From Achromobacter sp. MYb9 (GTDB lineage: Bacteria; Pseudomonadota; Gammaproteobacteria; Burkholderiales; Burkholderiaceae_B), in NCBI RefSeq assembly GCF_002975275.1, contig NZ_PCOQ01000004.1, positions 1 to 64,000 of the forward strand: a stretch of DNA of 64,000 nt. Reading direction: 5' to 3'. The position numbers and the translations under genes were made by a program. Positions 29,120 to 39,567 of this stretch are shown piece after piece. Numbering within the stretch: the stretch's first letter is position 1; the number at the start of each line of letters is the position of its first letter. The notes under the pieces were generated by a model, which made no database searches, was not told the DNA's origin, and was given only the letters and a program-made list of their open reading frames with translations.

Positions 29120-29698
29120 TCAGGCAAAGTTCTTGGCGGCGAACTCCCAGTTCACCAGCGCCCAGAAGTTTTCCAGATACTTGGGACGCGCGTTGCGGTA
29201 GTCGATGTAGTACGCGTGTTCCCAGACATCACAGGTGATCAGCGGCTTGTCGGCCGTGGTCAGCGGGGTGGCGGCGTTGCTGGTGTTGACGATGTCGACC
29301 GAACCGTCGGCCTTCTTGACCAGCCACGTCCAGCCCGAACCGAAGTTGCCGGCTGCCGACTTGTTGAACGCTTCCTTGAAAGCATCAAAGCTGCCCCACT
29401 TGGCATTGATGGCGTCAGCCAGCTTGCCCGAGGGTGCGCCGCCAGCCTTGGGGGCCAGGCTGTTCCAGTAGAACGTGTGGTTCCAGATCTGAGCGGCGTT
29501 GTTGAAAATGCCACCCGAGGATTTCTTCACGATGTCTTCCAGCGACAGCGTTTCGAATTCCGTACCCGGGATCAGGTTGTTCAGGTTCGTGACGTACGTC
29601 TGGTGGTGCTTACCGTAGTGGAACTCCAGCGTTTCCTTGGAGATGTGCGGAGCCAGCGCGTCCAGTTCGTAAGGCAGGGGGGGAAGAGTATGTGCCAT
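29120..29698 (-). CDS. sodB: SodB, iron superoxide dismutase
   Basis: Cytoplasmic enzyme converting superoxide to hydrogen peroxide and oxygen. 192 residues from the ATG at 29696-29698, which has AAGGA nine bases upstream; a longer in-frame start 35 codons earlier has no family support. Metal ligands are His27, His74, Asp157 and His161 (DVWEHAYY). Gln70 in [13 protein letters not shown] favours iron over manganese. It is transcribed on its own, downstream of the ankyrin gene, with a terminator behind it. Confidence 0.97.
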   Translation of the reverse strand: MAHTLPPLPYELDALAPHISKETLEFHYGKHHQTYVTNLNNLIPGTEFETLSLEDIVKKSSGGIFNNAAQIWNHTFYWNSLAPKAGGAPSGKLADAINAKWGSFDAFKEAFNKSAAGNFGSGWTWLVKKADGSVDIVNTSNAATPLTTADKPLITCDVWEHAYYIDYRNARPKYLENFWALVNWEFAAKNFA

Positions 29699-29767
29699 GT
29701 GTTGGTTCCTTCTGTTGAGTGCACGATCAAGCCGTTCAATTGTATCGGCAACTAATGAGGATACCTT

Positions 29768-29795
29768 GTTAAACCCGTGCCTGTGCGGGGTTAAC
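29768..29795. promoter_or_regulatory. Inverted repeat in the sodB upstream region
   Basis: GTTAAACCCG (29768-29777) and CGGGGTTAAC (29786-29795) match at nine of ten positions around an eight-base spacer, 70-97 bases before sodB and 46 bases after the ankyrin gene. It could be an operator for sodB or the transcript end of the ankyrin gene; no T run is present. Confidence 0.35.
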
Positions 29796-29840
29796 GGACA
29801 CATGTGCTTATGACTTTGGCGCGCCTTGTTTTTGTAAACG

Positions 29841-32819
29841 CTACTCTTTCTCGTATCGCAATTCCCGGCTACCGCTCGACTCTACCAATGCACCGTCTTT
29901 ATGCAGCGTGAAGGTCTTATGCAGCGGCGTGCCCGTTGCGGATTCAGGCACCGCGACATCCACGCGAATGGCCCGCGCGCCAGGGTCGATCTTGCTGACG
30001 TCCACCTCGTGCCACCGCGCACCCGAAGGCAGCGGCACGAACACGGCCAGGGCCTTCAACGCCCCTGGCGCGATCGGCGCGCTGACGCCGTCCGAGCCTT
30101 CGGACTGCCGCGGGCCGCCATAGTCCGCGTCCGCCGAGGACATCGCCACGTCGACCTTCACCGGACGGTCGCGGTAGTACACGCGCACCGTCAACGGGTT
30201 GGACTCTGCTGGCCGCGTATCGGCGCGCACGCCAGCGATCGCGGAGAACGGCACGATGGGCGGCGTATCCAGGAAGACCTGCCGGCCATCGCTGCGCCAT
30301 GTTCCGCGGGCCACGATATCGACCGCGCCGTACGTCATCATGTAGTCGAAACGGCCGTCTTCCGACAGCAGGATTTCACTGCCCACTTCCCGCATGCCGC
30401 GCAGCCAGTAGTGCCCGGGCAGGCCGGCGGCGGATTTGCTGGATGCCTTGGCGCCGCCGCGCTTGTTGGCGATGGCCGGCGCGGCGATGTCATCGACGCG
30501 CGCGCCATGGCGCTCCAGCAGCATCCGCATGGCGGGCTGGCCGGTCTCCCGTGCGACGCCGGCCGGCGTTCGGCCCGCGCCATCCACCGAATCCGGACTG
30601 GCGCCCGCCGATAGCAGCGCATCGGCCAGATCCTGCCGGCCCAGCTGTATCGCCACGTTCAACGGCGTAGCGCCATCCGCTTGCGGCGCGTCCAGGTCCG
30701 CGCCCGACGCTTTCAATTGCCGCAGCAGCTGCACCACGGTCGCGTGGCGCGCCACGATCAATTGCCGGCTGTGCAGCAGCTGCGACACGATGCGTTGCGG
30801 CAAGGGCGCGGCGTCGCGCGCGCATGCGTTTGGCTTGCCGGTGAAGCCCGCTGCTTGCAGTTGGGCGAAATACCCGGGCTTGTCCAACAGGTTGAATTCG
30901 CCGCCCTCGGGCAAGCAGGCATCCGCCACGGCCTGGCCCGTGGCCTGGCTGACGCGCTTGACCAGCGCCATATCGCCCGAGGCCACGGCGGCGTTCAACA
31001 AGGCATATGGCGCGGGCGCGCGCGGCAATCGCAGATCGTCCAGCTTGGCGCCGGCGCGCAGCAAACGGTCGAGCATTGCGGTGTCCTGCCTGCCGATCAG
31101 CCAATACAAGGCGCTTTCACCGTCGGATGCCAGACCAGCGGGGTCTGCTCCCCTGGACAGCAACGCATCGACGACCGCCGCCTGGCCCGACGTCACGGCC
31201 AGCAACAGCGGCGGCTCGGCGCGGCCGCCGGCGTCACCCGCGTCGTCTGTCTTGCCGGGCCCGCCCGTGTGGGAATCAACCGGCACGCCGGCCTCGATCA
31301 ACATCAAGGCCAATGCTCCCTCGCGGTTTTCCAACGCCTGCCGGATCGCGCCAGCCCCCAGCGTCTTCAAGTCGAACCCGGCATCGGCGAACTGGCGTAG
31401 CGTTGCCACATCACCCGCCTGAACCGCGACGTCGACCGCCGACTTCGCGTCATAGCCTTGGCGCTTGGCCGTGGGGTCGGCGCCCGCCGCCAGTAGCATC
31501 GTCACGGCGGCGGGCTGGCGAGCCTGAACCGCATCCGCCAGCGGCGTATTGCCGTATTGCTCTTGCGGATCGCCGCCAACCGGCGCGCCCAGCGCCAACA
31601 AGCGTTGCAGCGTCTGCGTATCTCCCCGCAGGGCGGCAAGGTTCATGATGGGCCGCGCCGCCATTTCCAGCCTGCCAAAAATCAGGTCCCTGGACCCAGT
31701 CTGCGGGCCGCTTTGCGCGAACGGCATGCCGGCGCGCAGCAGTTGCGTCGCGATCTCGGGGTGGCCGCCTTCCACGGCGGCCTGCGCCGCGTCCAGCCAC
31801 ACGTCGCGCTCGCCGGTCTGGCCGTAACCCGTCGCGGGAATATGGCGCGGGCCCAGCGCCATCAGCACTGGCACGGCGCCGCTATTGCCCAGGTAGCCCG
31901 CCAGCGCCAATGCGGTCAGGCCGTCCTCGTACGCCGGTTTGGTGCCCGTGGCGGCCAGTGCGCGCAACGGCTCCGCGCCCTCGGTCATTTCCACCATGTG
32001 GCCCCAGGCCAGGTAATCCGCGACGTCGGGCTCGGCACCCGCATAGGGCTTGGCCGCGCCGGCCTTGAACAAGGCCAGCACCATTTGCGTCATGGACGCG
32101 CGATCCACCAGGCGGGGCAGATACGTCATCCGCACCGCGAACTCGAAATCCCGGTTCAACAGGAATTCGAGCGGGGTGCGGTTTTCATCCCCGCGCTGAT
32201 CCGGCTTGGCGCCCGCTGCCAGCAACAGATCCATGATGGCCGGCGTGCCGTAAAGCAGGGCAAGGTGCAGCGGCGGACGGCGCGACGAGTAGGTCACGTC
32301 ATCCAGCGCGGGCTTCGTTGCCTGCAGCGCAGCCAGCATGCGGGTACGGGCCGGCAGGATCGCCTGATGGGCCGTGCGGATGCGCGCCGTGTCCTCCGCC
32401 GTCATGCTCCAGTAGACCTCCGGGGCACGCAATGCGCGCGGCGGCATCAACAACGCATGCAGCAACGGCACGCCGTCCAGGGCGTAATCGCCCGGGCGAT
32501 CCACCTGAGCCAAGGCCGCCAAAAATGCCGTCTCGTCACTCGTGTCGAGCGCCGCGAACAGCGCGGCCGCCGGCGGCGTATTGGCTTCCTTGTATTCGCG
32601 ATAGGGCGAATCGCAATCGCAAGGTTTGGGCGCCTGGCGCGCCCCCGTTTCCGCCCGGCTTGGTTCGACCCACGTCGGGTCGGTCTTCACGCCTTCCGAT
32701 GCGGCGGCTGCGGCAGCCGCGGCAGGTGGCGCGGCCTGCGCGATCGCCCCATGCCCCAACCCGATCGCCGTACCGGCCAGCAAGCCCGCCATCCAATCCA
32801 CGCTTTTGTTGTGCCGCAT
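29841..32819 (-). CDS. Large exported ankyrin-repeat protein with C-terminal beta domain
   Basis: 992 residues from the ATG at 32817-32819, preceded by GGCGAGG; an upstream ATG at 32910-32912 would bury the signal peptide. Residues 1-28 look like a signal peptide ending AIAQA-APP. At least ten ankyrin-like units follow (for example [46 protein letters not shown]), interrupted by non-repeat stretches. The last 170 residues hold a different module ([34 protein letters not shown]) that resembles a small beta-barrel or sandwich. It lies between xseA and sodB. Protein binding in the periplasm is expected; function unknown. Confidence 0.85.
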   Translation of the reverse strand: MRHNKSVDWMAGLLAGTAIGLGHGAIAQAAPPAAAAAAAASEGVKTDPTWVEPSRAETGARQAPKPCDCDSPYREYKEANTPPAAALFAALDTSDETAFLAALAQVDRPGDYALDGVPLLHALLMPPRALRAPEVYWSMTAEDTARIRTAHQAILPARTRMLAALQATKPALDDVTYSSRRPPLHLALLYGTPAIMDLLLAAGAKPDQRGDENRTPLEFLLNRDFEFAVRMTYLPRLVDRASMTQMVLALFKAGAAKPYAGAEPDVADYLAWGHMVEMTEGAEPLRALAATGTKPAYEDGLTALALAGYLGNSGAVPVLMALGPRHIPATGYGQTGERDVWLDAAQAAVEGGHPEIATQLLRAGMPFAQSGPQTGSRDLIFGRLEMAARPIMNLAALRGDTQTLQRLLALGAPVGGDPQEQYGNTPLADAVQARQPAAVTMLLAAGADPTAKRQGYDAKSAVDVAVQAGDVATLRQFADAGFDLKTLGAGAIRQALENREGALALMLIEAGVPVDSHTGGPGKTDDAGDAGGRAEPPLLLAVTSGQAAVVDALLSRGADPAGLASDGESALYWLIGRQDTAMLDRLLRAGAKLDDLRLPRAPAPYALLNAAVASGDMALVKRVSQATGQAVADACLPEGGEFNLLDKPGYFAQLQAAGFTGKPNACARDAAPLPQRIVSQLLHSRQLIVARHATVVQLLRQLKASGADLDAPQADGATPLNVAIQLGRQDLADALLSAGASPDSVDGAGRTPAGVARETGQPAMRMLLERHGARVDDIAAPAIANKRGGAKASSKSAAGLPGHYWLRGMREVGSEILLSEDGRFDYMMTYGAVDIVARGTWRSDGRQVFLDTPPIVPFSAIAGVRADTRPAESNPLTVRVYYRDRPVKVDVAMSSADADYGGPRQSEGSDGVSAPIAPGALKALAVFVPLPSGARWHEVDVSKIDPGARAIRVDVAVPESATGTPLHKTFTLHKDGALVESSGSRELRYEKE

Positions 32820-32927
32820 TGCCTCGCCTTGGGTTGCATCACCTGGGATTGCATCGAAGGGGTTCGTGCCGCCCCCGCCCTCGCCCGTGCCCTTGTCCGA
32901 CGGCCGGATCACCGGCCGGCAGCCAAG

Positions 32928-34295
32928 TCAGCTGGCGTCGCGTGTCTTGCGGGTTTGCAGGACCTGGACCTGGGCGCCGCCTTGCGCGAAGCTCAGTTCC
33001 AGCGGCTGGCCGGCCGCCAATGCGGCCGCGTCGCGCACGATACGGCCGTCGGCGTCGCGGGCAATGGCATAGCCGCGCGACAGCGTGTTGCCCGGGTCCA
33101 GCGCCCGCAATTGCGCCGTGGCCGCGGCCACCCGGTTACGGTTCTGGACCAACAGACGCGCATGCGCCTGGCCCAATTGACGTATGGCGCCCGCCAGGCG
33201 GTCAGCGGCGCGGCCGGTATCCGGCACGCGGTGCGTCAAGCGCTGGGCAAGCAGGTTGACGCGAGCCGCGCGTCTGCCTTGCGGCCCCGACCAGGCCGAG
33301 GCCAGGCGGAAGCGCAAGCTATTCAAGCGTTCTCGCTGATGTTCCAGGCGCTGAGCCGGAGACACCAACTGGCCCGCCGCGCGGTCCAGGCGTTGGGCGG
33401 CGCGTTCCAGGCGGCGCTGCTGGCCGCGCGCCATGGCCTGCGCGGTCTGCATGACGCGGCCCAGCAGTTCGGAACGCGGAACGCAGGCCAGTTCGGCGGC
33501 AGCGGTGGGGGTGGGTGCACGCACGTCGGCCACAAAGTCCACGATGGTGAAGTCGGTCTCGTGCCCGACGCCGCTGATCACGGGGATCTCGCTGGCCGCG
33601 ACCTGGCGCGCCAGGTCTTCGTCGTTGAAACCCCAAAGGTCTTCGATGCTGCCCCCGCCGCGCACCAGCAGCAGGGTGTCGACTTCGGCGCGCTGGTTGG
33701 CCATCCGGACCTGGGCGGCCAGCCGGCTGGCGGCATCCGCGCCCTGAACCGGGGCGGGATAAATGATGACCGGCACCTGGGGCGCGCGCCGGGCAAGCGC
33801 CGACAGGACGTCCCGCAGCGCCGCTGCGTGCAGCGAGGTGACCACGCCGATGGCACGCGGCAAGCGAACCGGATCGCGCTTGCGGGCAGGATCGAACAGG
33901 CCTTCGGAGGCCAGTTGCTCTTTCAGGCGCAGAAACGCTTCATATAGGTTGCCCAGGCCGGCCCGGCGCATCGCGTCGGCCTGCAACTGGTAGTCGCCGC
34001 GGGGCTCGTACAAGGAAACCCTGGCCCGGATCTCGACCTGATCGCCCGCCCGGGGCACGAAGCCCACTGCGCTGGCGCGGCTGCGGAACATGACAGCGCG
34101 CACGGAGGCCCGGCTGTCCTTGAGCGTGAAGTACCAATGCCCGGAAGCCGCGGCCGTGAAATTGGAAATCTCTCCGCGCACCCATATTGCCGGAATGCTG
34201 CGCTCCAACAACTGCCCTACTGCTTGGTTCAGCTGGGCAACTGTCAGGATATCCCGCGTAAATGCGTTGTTTGTGACTGCAAGTTCAATTGTCAT
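32928..34295 (-). CDS. xseA: XseA, exodeoxyribonuclease VII large subunit
   Basis: Nuclease subunit that degrades single-stranded DNA from both ends, working with several XseB subunits (xseB is not in the window). 455 residues, like the E. coli protein (456). The N-terminal OB fold (VGQLLERSIPAIWVRGEISNF, GHWYFTLKD) precedes the catalytic core (AIGVVTSLHAAALRDVL, DTLLLVRGGGSIEDLWGFND, VISGVGHETDFTIVD) and a long helical arm. The ATG at 34293-34295 has GGAAAG upstream; the longer open frame is not supported. Confidence 0.95.
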   Translation of the reverse strand: MTIELAVTNNAFTRDILTVAQLNQAVGQLLERSIPAIWVRGEISNFTAAASGHWYFTLKDSRASVRAVMFRSRASAVGFVPRAGDQVEIRARVSLYEPRGDYQLQADAMRRAGLGNLYEAFLRLKEQLASEGLFDPARKRDPVRLPRAIGVVTSLHAAALRDVLSALARRAPQVPVIIYPAPVQGADAASRLAAQVRMANQRAEVDTLLLVRGGGSIEDLWGFNDEDLARQVAASEIPVISGVGHETDFTIVDFVADVRAPTPTAAAELACVPRSELLGRVMQTAQAMARGQQRRLERAAQRLDRAAGQLVSPAQRLEHQRERLNSLRFRLASAWSGPQGRRAARVNLLAQRLTHRVPDTGRAADRLAGAIRQLGQAHARLLVQNRNRVAAATAQLRALDPGNTLSRGYAIARDADGRIVRDAAALAAGQPLELSFAQGGAQVQVLQTRKTRDAS

Positions 34296-34647
34296 GGGGC
34301 TTTCCGATGCGTACCTGTCCACAGGGCATACGTAGCGGGCCGCAATGATACCGCGTTCACCGTTTTTTGCAGCACCGGCCCAGACAGCCAGCAATCTCCG
34401 TGCAATCCATTGATTTATATGAGATTTTTACACAAACACCGCTGCGCTCATTTGAAGCAAACAAGCGCAAGCCCTGTGCCCACAAGCCTTCCGGCAGAGT
34501 TTTGCACAGAATTATCCACAATTTCTGTGGATAAATCGGGGGTCAATCCGCCTTGCCACAACCCCGCCGCGCCGTTACAGTTTCGGCTTGATCAGATGCC
34601 GACGCGCACCATCCCGCGCGCCTTGGCTTCCCCGGGAGTTGAACGCT
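34296..34647. other. Gene-free divergent region between xseA and exbB
   Basis: 352 bases, clearly richer in A+T than the surroundings, with no credible gene. It must hold the promoters of xseA (leftwards) and of the exbB-adk run (rightwards). It also holds a pair of inverted perfect DnaA boxes (34512-34534) and the ribosome site GGGAG that selects the TTG start of exbB. Confidence 0.6.
34512..34534. promoter_or_regulatory. Inverted pair of consensus DnaA boxes
   Basis: TTATCCACA at 34512-34520 and its exact reverse complement TGTGGATAA at 34526-34534, separated by five bases. Both match the strict DnaA box consensus. With no origin genes nearby, transcriptional control of exbB-adk or xseA by DnaA, or DnaA titration, are possible readings. 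Confidence 0.6.
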
Positions 34648-35271
34648 TTGCTTTCCATTTTGCGCGAGGCCGGCTGGCCTATCTGGCCCCTGCTGGCGAC
34701 ATCCGTGCTGGGTCTGGCGCTGATATTCGAGCGCTTCCTCTCCCTGCGCCGCAGCCTGATCCTGCCCCGCGGCCTGAACGAGCAGGTGGCGGACATGCTG
34801 CGCAATCACCAGGACACCCCCGAAGCGATCAACCGGCTGGAACGCAACTCGCCGCTGGGCCGCGTCCTGGCGGAAGTGATGCGTCACCGGCACCTGCCCC
34901 GCGAAGAACTGCGCAACGTGGTCGAAGACGCCGGCCGCGCGGTCGCCCATGATCTCAGCCGCTACATTCCGGCCATCGGCACCATCGCCGTCGTCGCGCC
35001 GCTGATGGGCCTGTTCGGCACCGTGGTCGGCATGATCGAGATTTTCGGTTCGTACACGCCTGGCGGCGGCGATCCGGCGCAGTTGGCGCGCGGCATCTCG
35101 ATCGCGCTCTACAACACCGGTTTCGGCATCCTGATCGCCATTCCCGCCATGATCGCGCATCGCTATCTGCGCAGCCGCGTCGACGGCTACCTGAGCGCCA
35201 TGGAGCAGTCCGCGTCGCGCCTGGTGCGCGCCGTATCCTCGGCCCCCGCCCCGCGCGAGGGACGTTCATGA
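34648..35271 (+). CDS. exbB: ExbB/TolQ-family proton channel protein
   Basis: Inner-membrane proton-channel subunit that with ExbD energises TonB-type or related outer-membrane processes. 207 residues from a TTG start at 34648, chosen because GGGAG lies upstream and the product then begins (M)LSILREAGWPIWPL, the normal N-terminus; no ATG fits. Three helices are visible (about 9-27, 105-130, 150-172), with GLFGTVVGMIEIF and ISIALYNTGFGILIAIPA. The stop overlaps the exbD start (ATGA). No tonB is adjacent; the gene heads a lipid A and nucleotide operon. Confidence 0.9.
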   Translation: MLSILREAGWPIWPLLATSVLGLALIFERFLSLRRSLILPRGLNEQVADMLRNHQDTPEAINRLERNSPLGRVLAEVMRHRHLPREELRNVVEDAGRAVAHDLSRYIPAIGTIAVVAPLMGLFGTVVGMIEIFGSYTPGGGDPAQLARGISIALYNTGFGILIAIPAMIAHRYLRSRVDGYLSAMEQSASRLVRAVSSAPAPREGRS

Positions 35272-35681
35272 ATTTCCGAGGCTCCCGGGGCGACCGCGAT
35301 GAACTGGACATCAACCTGATCCCGCTCATCGACGTCCTGCTGGTCATCCTGATTTTCCTGGCGGCCACCACGTCGTTCGCGCGTTTCACGCAGTTGAAGG
35401 TGACGTTGCCCCAGGCCTCGTCCGAACAGGACACGCCGCCCGCGCTGGAAGTCGCCGTCAGCCAGGACGGGCGCTACGCCCTGAACGGCACGCTGATCGA
35501 CGTTTCCACGCCGCCCGAAATCGCGGAAGCCCTGCGCCAGGCCGCGGCCGGCAAACCCGAACCTCTCGTCGTCATCAACGCCGACGCCCAAGCCACCCAT
35601 CAATCCGTGATCAACATCATGGAAGCCGCCCGGTTGGCCGGCATCGGCCGCGTCAACTTCGCCGCCCAGACCTCCCGGTGA
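35268..35681 (+). CDS. exbD: ExbD/TolR-family protein
   Basis: Partner of ExbB, 137 residues with one N-terminal helix ([20 protein letters not shown]) carrying the conserved proton-carrying Asp in LIDVLL, and a periplasmic domain. The ATG overlaps the exbB stop, and its own stop overlaps the GTG of lpxK, so three genes are translationally linked. Assignment between ExbD and TolR types is not certain. Confidence 0.9.
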   Translation: MNFRGSRGDRDELDINLIPLIDVLLVILIFLAATTSFARFTQLKVTLPQASSEQDTPPALEVAVSQDGRYALNGTLIDVSTPPEIAEALRQAAAGKPEPLVVINADAQATHQSVINIMEAARLAGIGRVNFAAQTSR

Positions 35682-36721
35682 CCACAACGCGTTCTTCTGC
35701 CTCGCTGCTGGCTCGCCAGTGGCAGCATGGCGGTTGGCTTTCGAGCCTGCTGCTGCCCCTGTCCGCGCTGACCGCGTGGGCGGTGGCGCGCAAGCGCAGG
35801 CAATACCTGGATGGCTCCCGGCCCGCGTACCGCGCGCCCGTACCCGTGGTGGTGATCGGCAACGTCTACGTCGGCGGCACGGGCAAGACGCCGATGGTGA
35901 TCGCCACGGTCGACGGCCTGCGCGCCCGCGGTTACACGCCGGGCGTGGTCAGCCGCGGTTACGGCGTGAAAATCGGCCCCGACGCCCGCGTCGGAAGCGG
36001 CGCGCTGGAGGCTGCCCGCTACGGCGACGAACCCGCCCTGATCGCCCGCGCCACCGGCGCCCCCGTCTCGGTGCACCCGAAACGCGCCTTGGCGGCCCGG
36101 GCCTTGCTGCAAGCGCACCCCGACGTGGACGTGATCGTGTCCGACGACGGCCTGCAGCACCTGGCGCTGGCGCGCGACATCGAAATCGTGGTCCAGGACG
36201 AGCGCGGCGTGGGCAATGGCCGCCTGCTGCCCGCCGGCCCCTTGCGCGAACCTGCCAGCCGCCTGCAGGACGTGGACGCGGTGGTCACCAATATCGGCAC
36301 GCCGAACGGCCCTTCGCCCACCATCGGCACCGCGCGGCCGCGCCACGTGCAGATGTGGCTGGAACCCGGCGCCGCGCGTCAAATCGAGGGCGGCGCCACG
36401 CGTGCCCTGTCCGCCTATGCCGGGCAGCCCCGCATCGCCGCCGCAGCCGGCATCGGCAACCCCGAACGGTTCTTCAGCACATTGCGCGCCGCCGGCATCA
36501 CGCTGGCCTCGACGCTTCCCCTGCCCGACCACCATGACTATGCTGATTCGCCCTTCCAGGCGATGACGGCCGACGCGATCCTCGTCACGTCCAAAGACGC
36601 GATCAAGTGCGCCGCCCTGCACGACAGCCGCTTGTGGGAGGTCCCGGTGCAGGCCGCGTTCTCGGATCCGCAGCTCTTCGATTGGCTGGCGCAGGCCCTG
36701 CGCCAGCGTGCACCCGGCTAG
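35678..36721 (+). CDS. lpxK: LpxK, tetraacyldisaccharide 4'-kinase
   Basis: Phosphorylates the lipid A precursor DS-1-P at position 4' to give lipid IVA, at the inner membrane. 347 residues from a GTG at 35678-35680 overlapping the exbD stop (GTGA). A hydrophobic N-terminal helix ([18 protein letters not shown]) precedes the P-loop [12 protein letters not shown], then [29 protein letters not shown] and the end domain with LPDHHDY. Coupling to ExbBD puts lipid A synthesis and envelope energisation in one operon. Confidence 0.96.
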   Translation: MTTTRSSASLLARQWQHGGWLSSLLLPLSALTAWAVARKRRQYLDGSRPAYRAPVPVVVIGNVYVGGTGKTPMVIATVDGLRARGYTPGVVSRGYGVKIGPDARVGSGALEAARYGDEPALIARATGAPVSVHPKRALAARALLQAHPDVDVIVSDDGLQHLALARDIEIVVQDERGVGNGRLLPAGPLREPASRLQDVDAVVTNIGTPNGPSPTIGTARPRHVQMWLEPGAARQIEGGATRALSAYAGQPRIAAAAGIGNPERFFSTLRAAGITLASTLPLPDHHDYADSPFQAMTADAILVTSKDAIKCAALHDSRLWEVPVQAAFSDPQLFDWLAQALRQRAPG

Positions 36722-36787
36722 AAGACGGTGGGCGTCCGGGCCGAACACCCCCGTGCCCGTGCCCAAAACTGTTTTAGAATCGTGGTC

Positions 36788-36970
36788 ATGGAATCCCGAC
36801 TTCTCGACATCCTCGTCTGCCCCTTGTGCAAGGGCCGCCTAGAACACGACCGGCAGCAAGCCGAACTGGTCTGCCGCGCCGACCGCCTGGCCTTCCCGCT
36901 GCGCGACGGCATCCCCGTCATGCTCGAGTCGGAAGCCCGCGCGCTGGACGACGCCTCCACCGCCACCTGA
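36788..36970 (+). CDS. Trm112/YcaR-family small zinc-ribbon-like protein
   Basis: 60-residue protein of the Trm112 (UPF0434) family: [40 protein letters not shown]. The Cys pair CPLC remains; the second site has a single Cys, so metal binding is uncertain. Such proteins are nearly always encoded between lpxK and kdsB, as here, and are thought to help methyltransferases in other organisms; the role in bacteria is unclear. The start at 36788 fits the family; upstream frame extension does not. Confidence 0.9.
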   Translation: MESRLLDILVCPLCKGRLEHDRQQAELVCRADRLAFPLRDGIPVMLESEARALDDASTAT

Positions 36971-36981
36971 CGCGCCCCACC

Positions 36982-37746
36982 GTGAGTTTCATCGCCTTGA
37001 TTCCGGCGCGAGCCGCCTCGACCCGCCTGCCCGACAAACCGCTTGCCGACATCGTCGGCAAGCCAATGGTCGTGCGCACGGCCGAACGCGCCGCCCTGTC
37101 GGGCGCGTCGCAGCTCTACATCGCGACGGACGACGTCCGTGTCCAGGCCGCCGCCCGCGAACATGGACTGACCGCCCTGCTAACGCGAGGCGACCACCCC
37201 ACCGGCACCGACCGCCTGGCCGAAGCCGTCGATCAACTGGGCCTGCCCGACGACGCCATTGTGGTGAACGTCCAGGGCGACGAACCGCTGATCGAGCCCG
37301 AACTCATCGATGCCGTCGCGGCCAAGCTCCAAGCCTTCCCCGACGCCGATATCGCCACCTGCGCCTGCCCGCTGGCCGACGCCGAAGCGCTGTTCAATCC
37401 GAATGTCGTCAAGCTGGTTTGCGCCGCCAACGACCGCGCGCTGTATTTTTCGCGCGCCCCCATCCCCTGGGCCCGCGACGCCCTGGCCACGGGCGAACGC
37501 GTGCTGGCCGACGGGCTGCCCGCCTGGCACCACATCGGGCTGTACGCCTACCGCGTGTCCTTCCTGCGCCGCTTCCCGACCCTGCCGCAAGGCCAGCTGG
37601 AACGGTTCGAGTCGCTGGAACAGCTGCGCGCCATGGAACATGGGCACAACATCGTCGTCCACCGAACGTCCAACCCGCCCGCCGCAGGCGTAGATACCCC
37701 GGCGGATCTGGAACGCGTACGGTTGATCTACAGCAAACAGATATAA
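36982..37746 (+). CDS. kdsB: KdsB, CMP-KDO synthetase
   Basis: Activates 3-deoxy-D-manno-octulosonate with CTP for lipopolysaccharide core synthesis. 254 residues from a GTG at 36982-36984, giving (M)[20 protein letters not shown], the normal family start; the open frame upstream is an artefact of the Trm112 region. Motifs include the nucleotide-binding [15 protein letters not shown], the [12 protein letters not shown] loop and HIGLYAYR. Eleven bases after the Trm112-like stop, so co-transcribed with lpxK. Confidence 0.95.
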   Translation: MSFIALIPARAASTRLPDKPLADIVGKPMVVRTAERAALSGASQLYIATDDVRVQAAAREHGLTALLTRGDHPTGTDRLAEAVDQLGLPDDAIVVNVQGDEPLIEPELIDAVAAKLQAFPDADIATCACPLADAEALFNPNVVKLVCAANDRALYFSRAPIPWARDALATGERVLADGLPAWHHIGLYAYRVSFLRRFPTLPQGQLERFESLEQLRAMEHGHNIVVHRTSNPPAAGVDTPADLERVRLIYSKQI

Positions 37747-37819
37747 GGGTTATTTCCCATGGCGCAGCCCCGCATTGGCTGCTGCGTTGCGGCATAATCC
37801 CCCGGATCACAAAAAATAA

Positions 37820-38494
<675 letters not shown>

Positions 38495-38514
38495 TTGGCG
38501 CATTGATGGCTTGC

Positions 38515-38567
38515 AGGCCTTCGGCGCCGGCTGGACGCGACGCGTTCCGGCATCGGCCCGAAGGCCT
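38515..38567 (+). repeat. Long inverted repeat after adk
   Basis: AGGCCTTCGG (38515-38524) and CCGAAGGCCT (38558-38567) are perfectly complementary around a 33-base loop, 20 bases after the adk stop. No T run follows, so it is a candidate 3'-end stabiliser rather than an intrinsic terminator. Confidence 0.45.
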
Positions 38568-38628
38568 TGTCACATTCGGCGCCCGCCGCGCCGCATTCAT
38601 CCCCTTGAACTGATCTGGTGGTAGAGAC

Positions 38629-39387
38629 ATGGAAATCGCGAACAAGGTATTCATCGTTACGGGCGGCGCGTCCGGCCTGGGTGCAGGCACCGTGCGCATG
38701 CTGGTGGAGAACGGCGCCAAGGTCGTCATCGCCGACGTCCAGGACGAGCCGGGCCAGGCCCTGGCCAAGGAACTCGGCCAGCGCTACGTCCATTGCGACG
38801 TGACGCAAGAAGCGGACGGCAAGAGCGCCGTCGCCGCGGCCCTTGAACTGGGCGCCCTGTTTGGCCTGGTGAACTGCGCTGGCGTCGCGCCCGCCGCCAA
38901 GATCGTCGGCAAGAACGGCGCGCATCCGCTGGACCTGTTCCAGAAGGTCGTGTCGATCAACCTGATCGGCAGCTTCAACATGATGCGTCTGGCCGCCGAG
39001 GCCATGAGCGCCAACACGCCCGAGCCCACTGGCGAACGCGGAGTGATGATCAACACGGCGTCGGTTGCCGCGTTCGACGGCCAGATCGGCCAGGCGGCCT
39101 ATGCCGCCTCGAAGGCCGGGGTTGCCGGCATGACCCTGCCGATCGCCCGCGACCTGGCCAAGACCGGTATCCGCTGCATGACCATCGCTCCGGGCATCTT
39201 CGGCACGCCGATGATCTTCGGCATGCCCCAGGAAGTGCAGGATTCGCTGGCCGCCAGCATCCCCTTCCCCGCCCGCCTGGGCCGTCCGGAAGACTATGCC
39301 AAACTGGTCTACAGCATCGTCACGAACGATATGCTGAACGGCGAGACCATTCGCCTCGACGGCGCCATCAGGATGCCGCCGAAGTAA
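38629..39387 (+). CDS. Short-chain dehydrogenase, 3-hydroxyacyl-CoA dehydrogenase type 2-like
   Basis: 252-residue classical SDR using NAD(H): [10 protein letters not shown] cofactor motif (residues 11-20), Asp in [10 protein letters not shown] favouring [11 protein letters not shown], the catalytic Ser in [13 protein letters not shown] and YAASKAG. The pattern of a long N-domain and the end [15 protein letters not shown] resemble human HSD17B10-type 3-hydroxyacyl-CoA dehydrogenases of beta-oxidation of branched acyl chains. Substrate is inferred only from family likeness. It stands alone between adk and murJ, with two terminator-like hairpins behind it. Confidence 0.85.
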   Translation: MEIANKVFIVTGGASGLGAGTVRMLVENGAKVVIADVQDEPGQALAKELGQRYVHCDVTQEADGKSAVAAALELGALFGLVNCAGVAPAAKIVGKNGAHPLDLFQKVVSINLIGSFNMMRLAAEAMSANTPEPTGERGVMINTASVAAFDGQIGQAAYAASKAGVAGMTLPIARDLAKTGIRCMTIAPGIFGTPMIFGMPQEVQDSLAASIPFPARLGRPEDYAKLVYSIVTNDMLNGETIRLDGAIRMPPK

Positions 39388-39421
39388 TGCCCCCACGCCG
39401 CGCATGCTTCGCACGCTTGCT

Positions 39422-39469
39422 GCCCCCCGAGGGGGCGCTTTTCCCCTTGGGGCGGCCCGGCGGGGAAAA
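39422..39469 (+). repeat. GC-rich compound hairpin element after the SDR gene
   Basis: GCCCCC-CGA-GGGGGC (39422-39436) is followed by GCTTTT, a terminator-like hairpin. The TTTTCCCC at 39439-39446 then pairs with GGGGAAAA at 39462-39469 in a second stem. The two alternatives overlap. It resembles intergenic palindromic elements I recall from related high-GC beta-proteobacteria; copy number cannot be judged from one window. Confidence 0.45.
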
Positions 39470-39532
39470 GACATTCTTGCCTGGAGCGGTGTGCAGCGCG
39501 GCATGGTCCCTTTCAACGGGCATTGTGTTTGC

Positions 39533-39554
39533 GGGGCCAGTTGGCCCCTTTTTT
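39533..39554 (+). terminator. Rho-independent terminator before murJ
   Basis: GGGGCCA-GT-TGGCCCC (39533-39548) followed by six T. It lies 13 bases before the murJ start, so the murJ promoter must overlap it or murJ depends on read-through. Confidence 0.8.
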
Positions 39555-39567
39555 ACGTAGTCCATCC

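Noticed and set aside
34512..34534. A replication origin at the DnaA box pair
   Set aside because: Only two boxes, no dnaA, dnaN, gidA or parAB genes, and no A+T-rich unwinding element of the usual length.
36826..36981. N-terminal extension of KdsB
   Set aside because: The frame overlaps the Trm112-like gene; the GTG at 36982 gives the exact family start.
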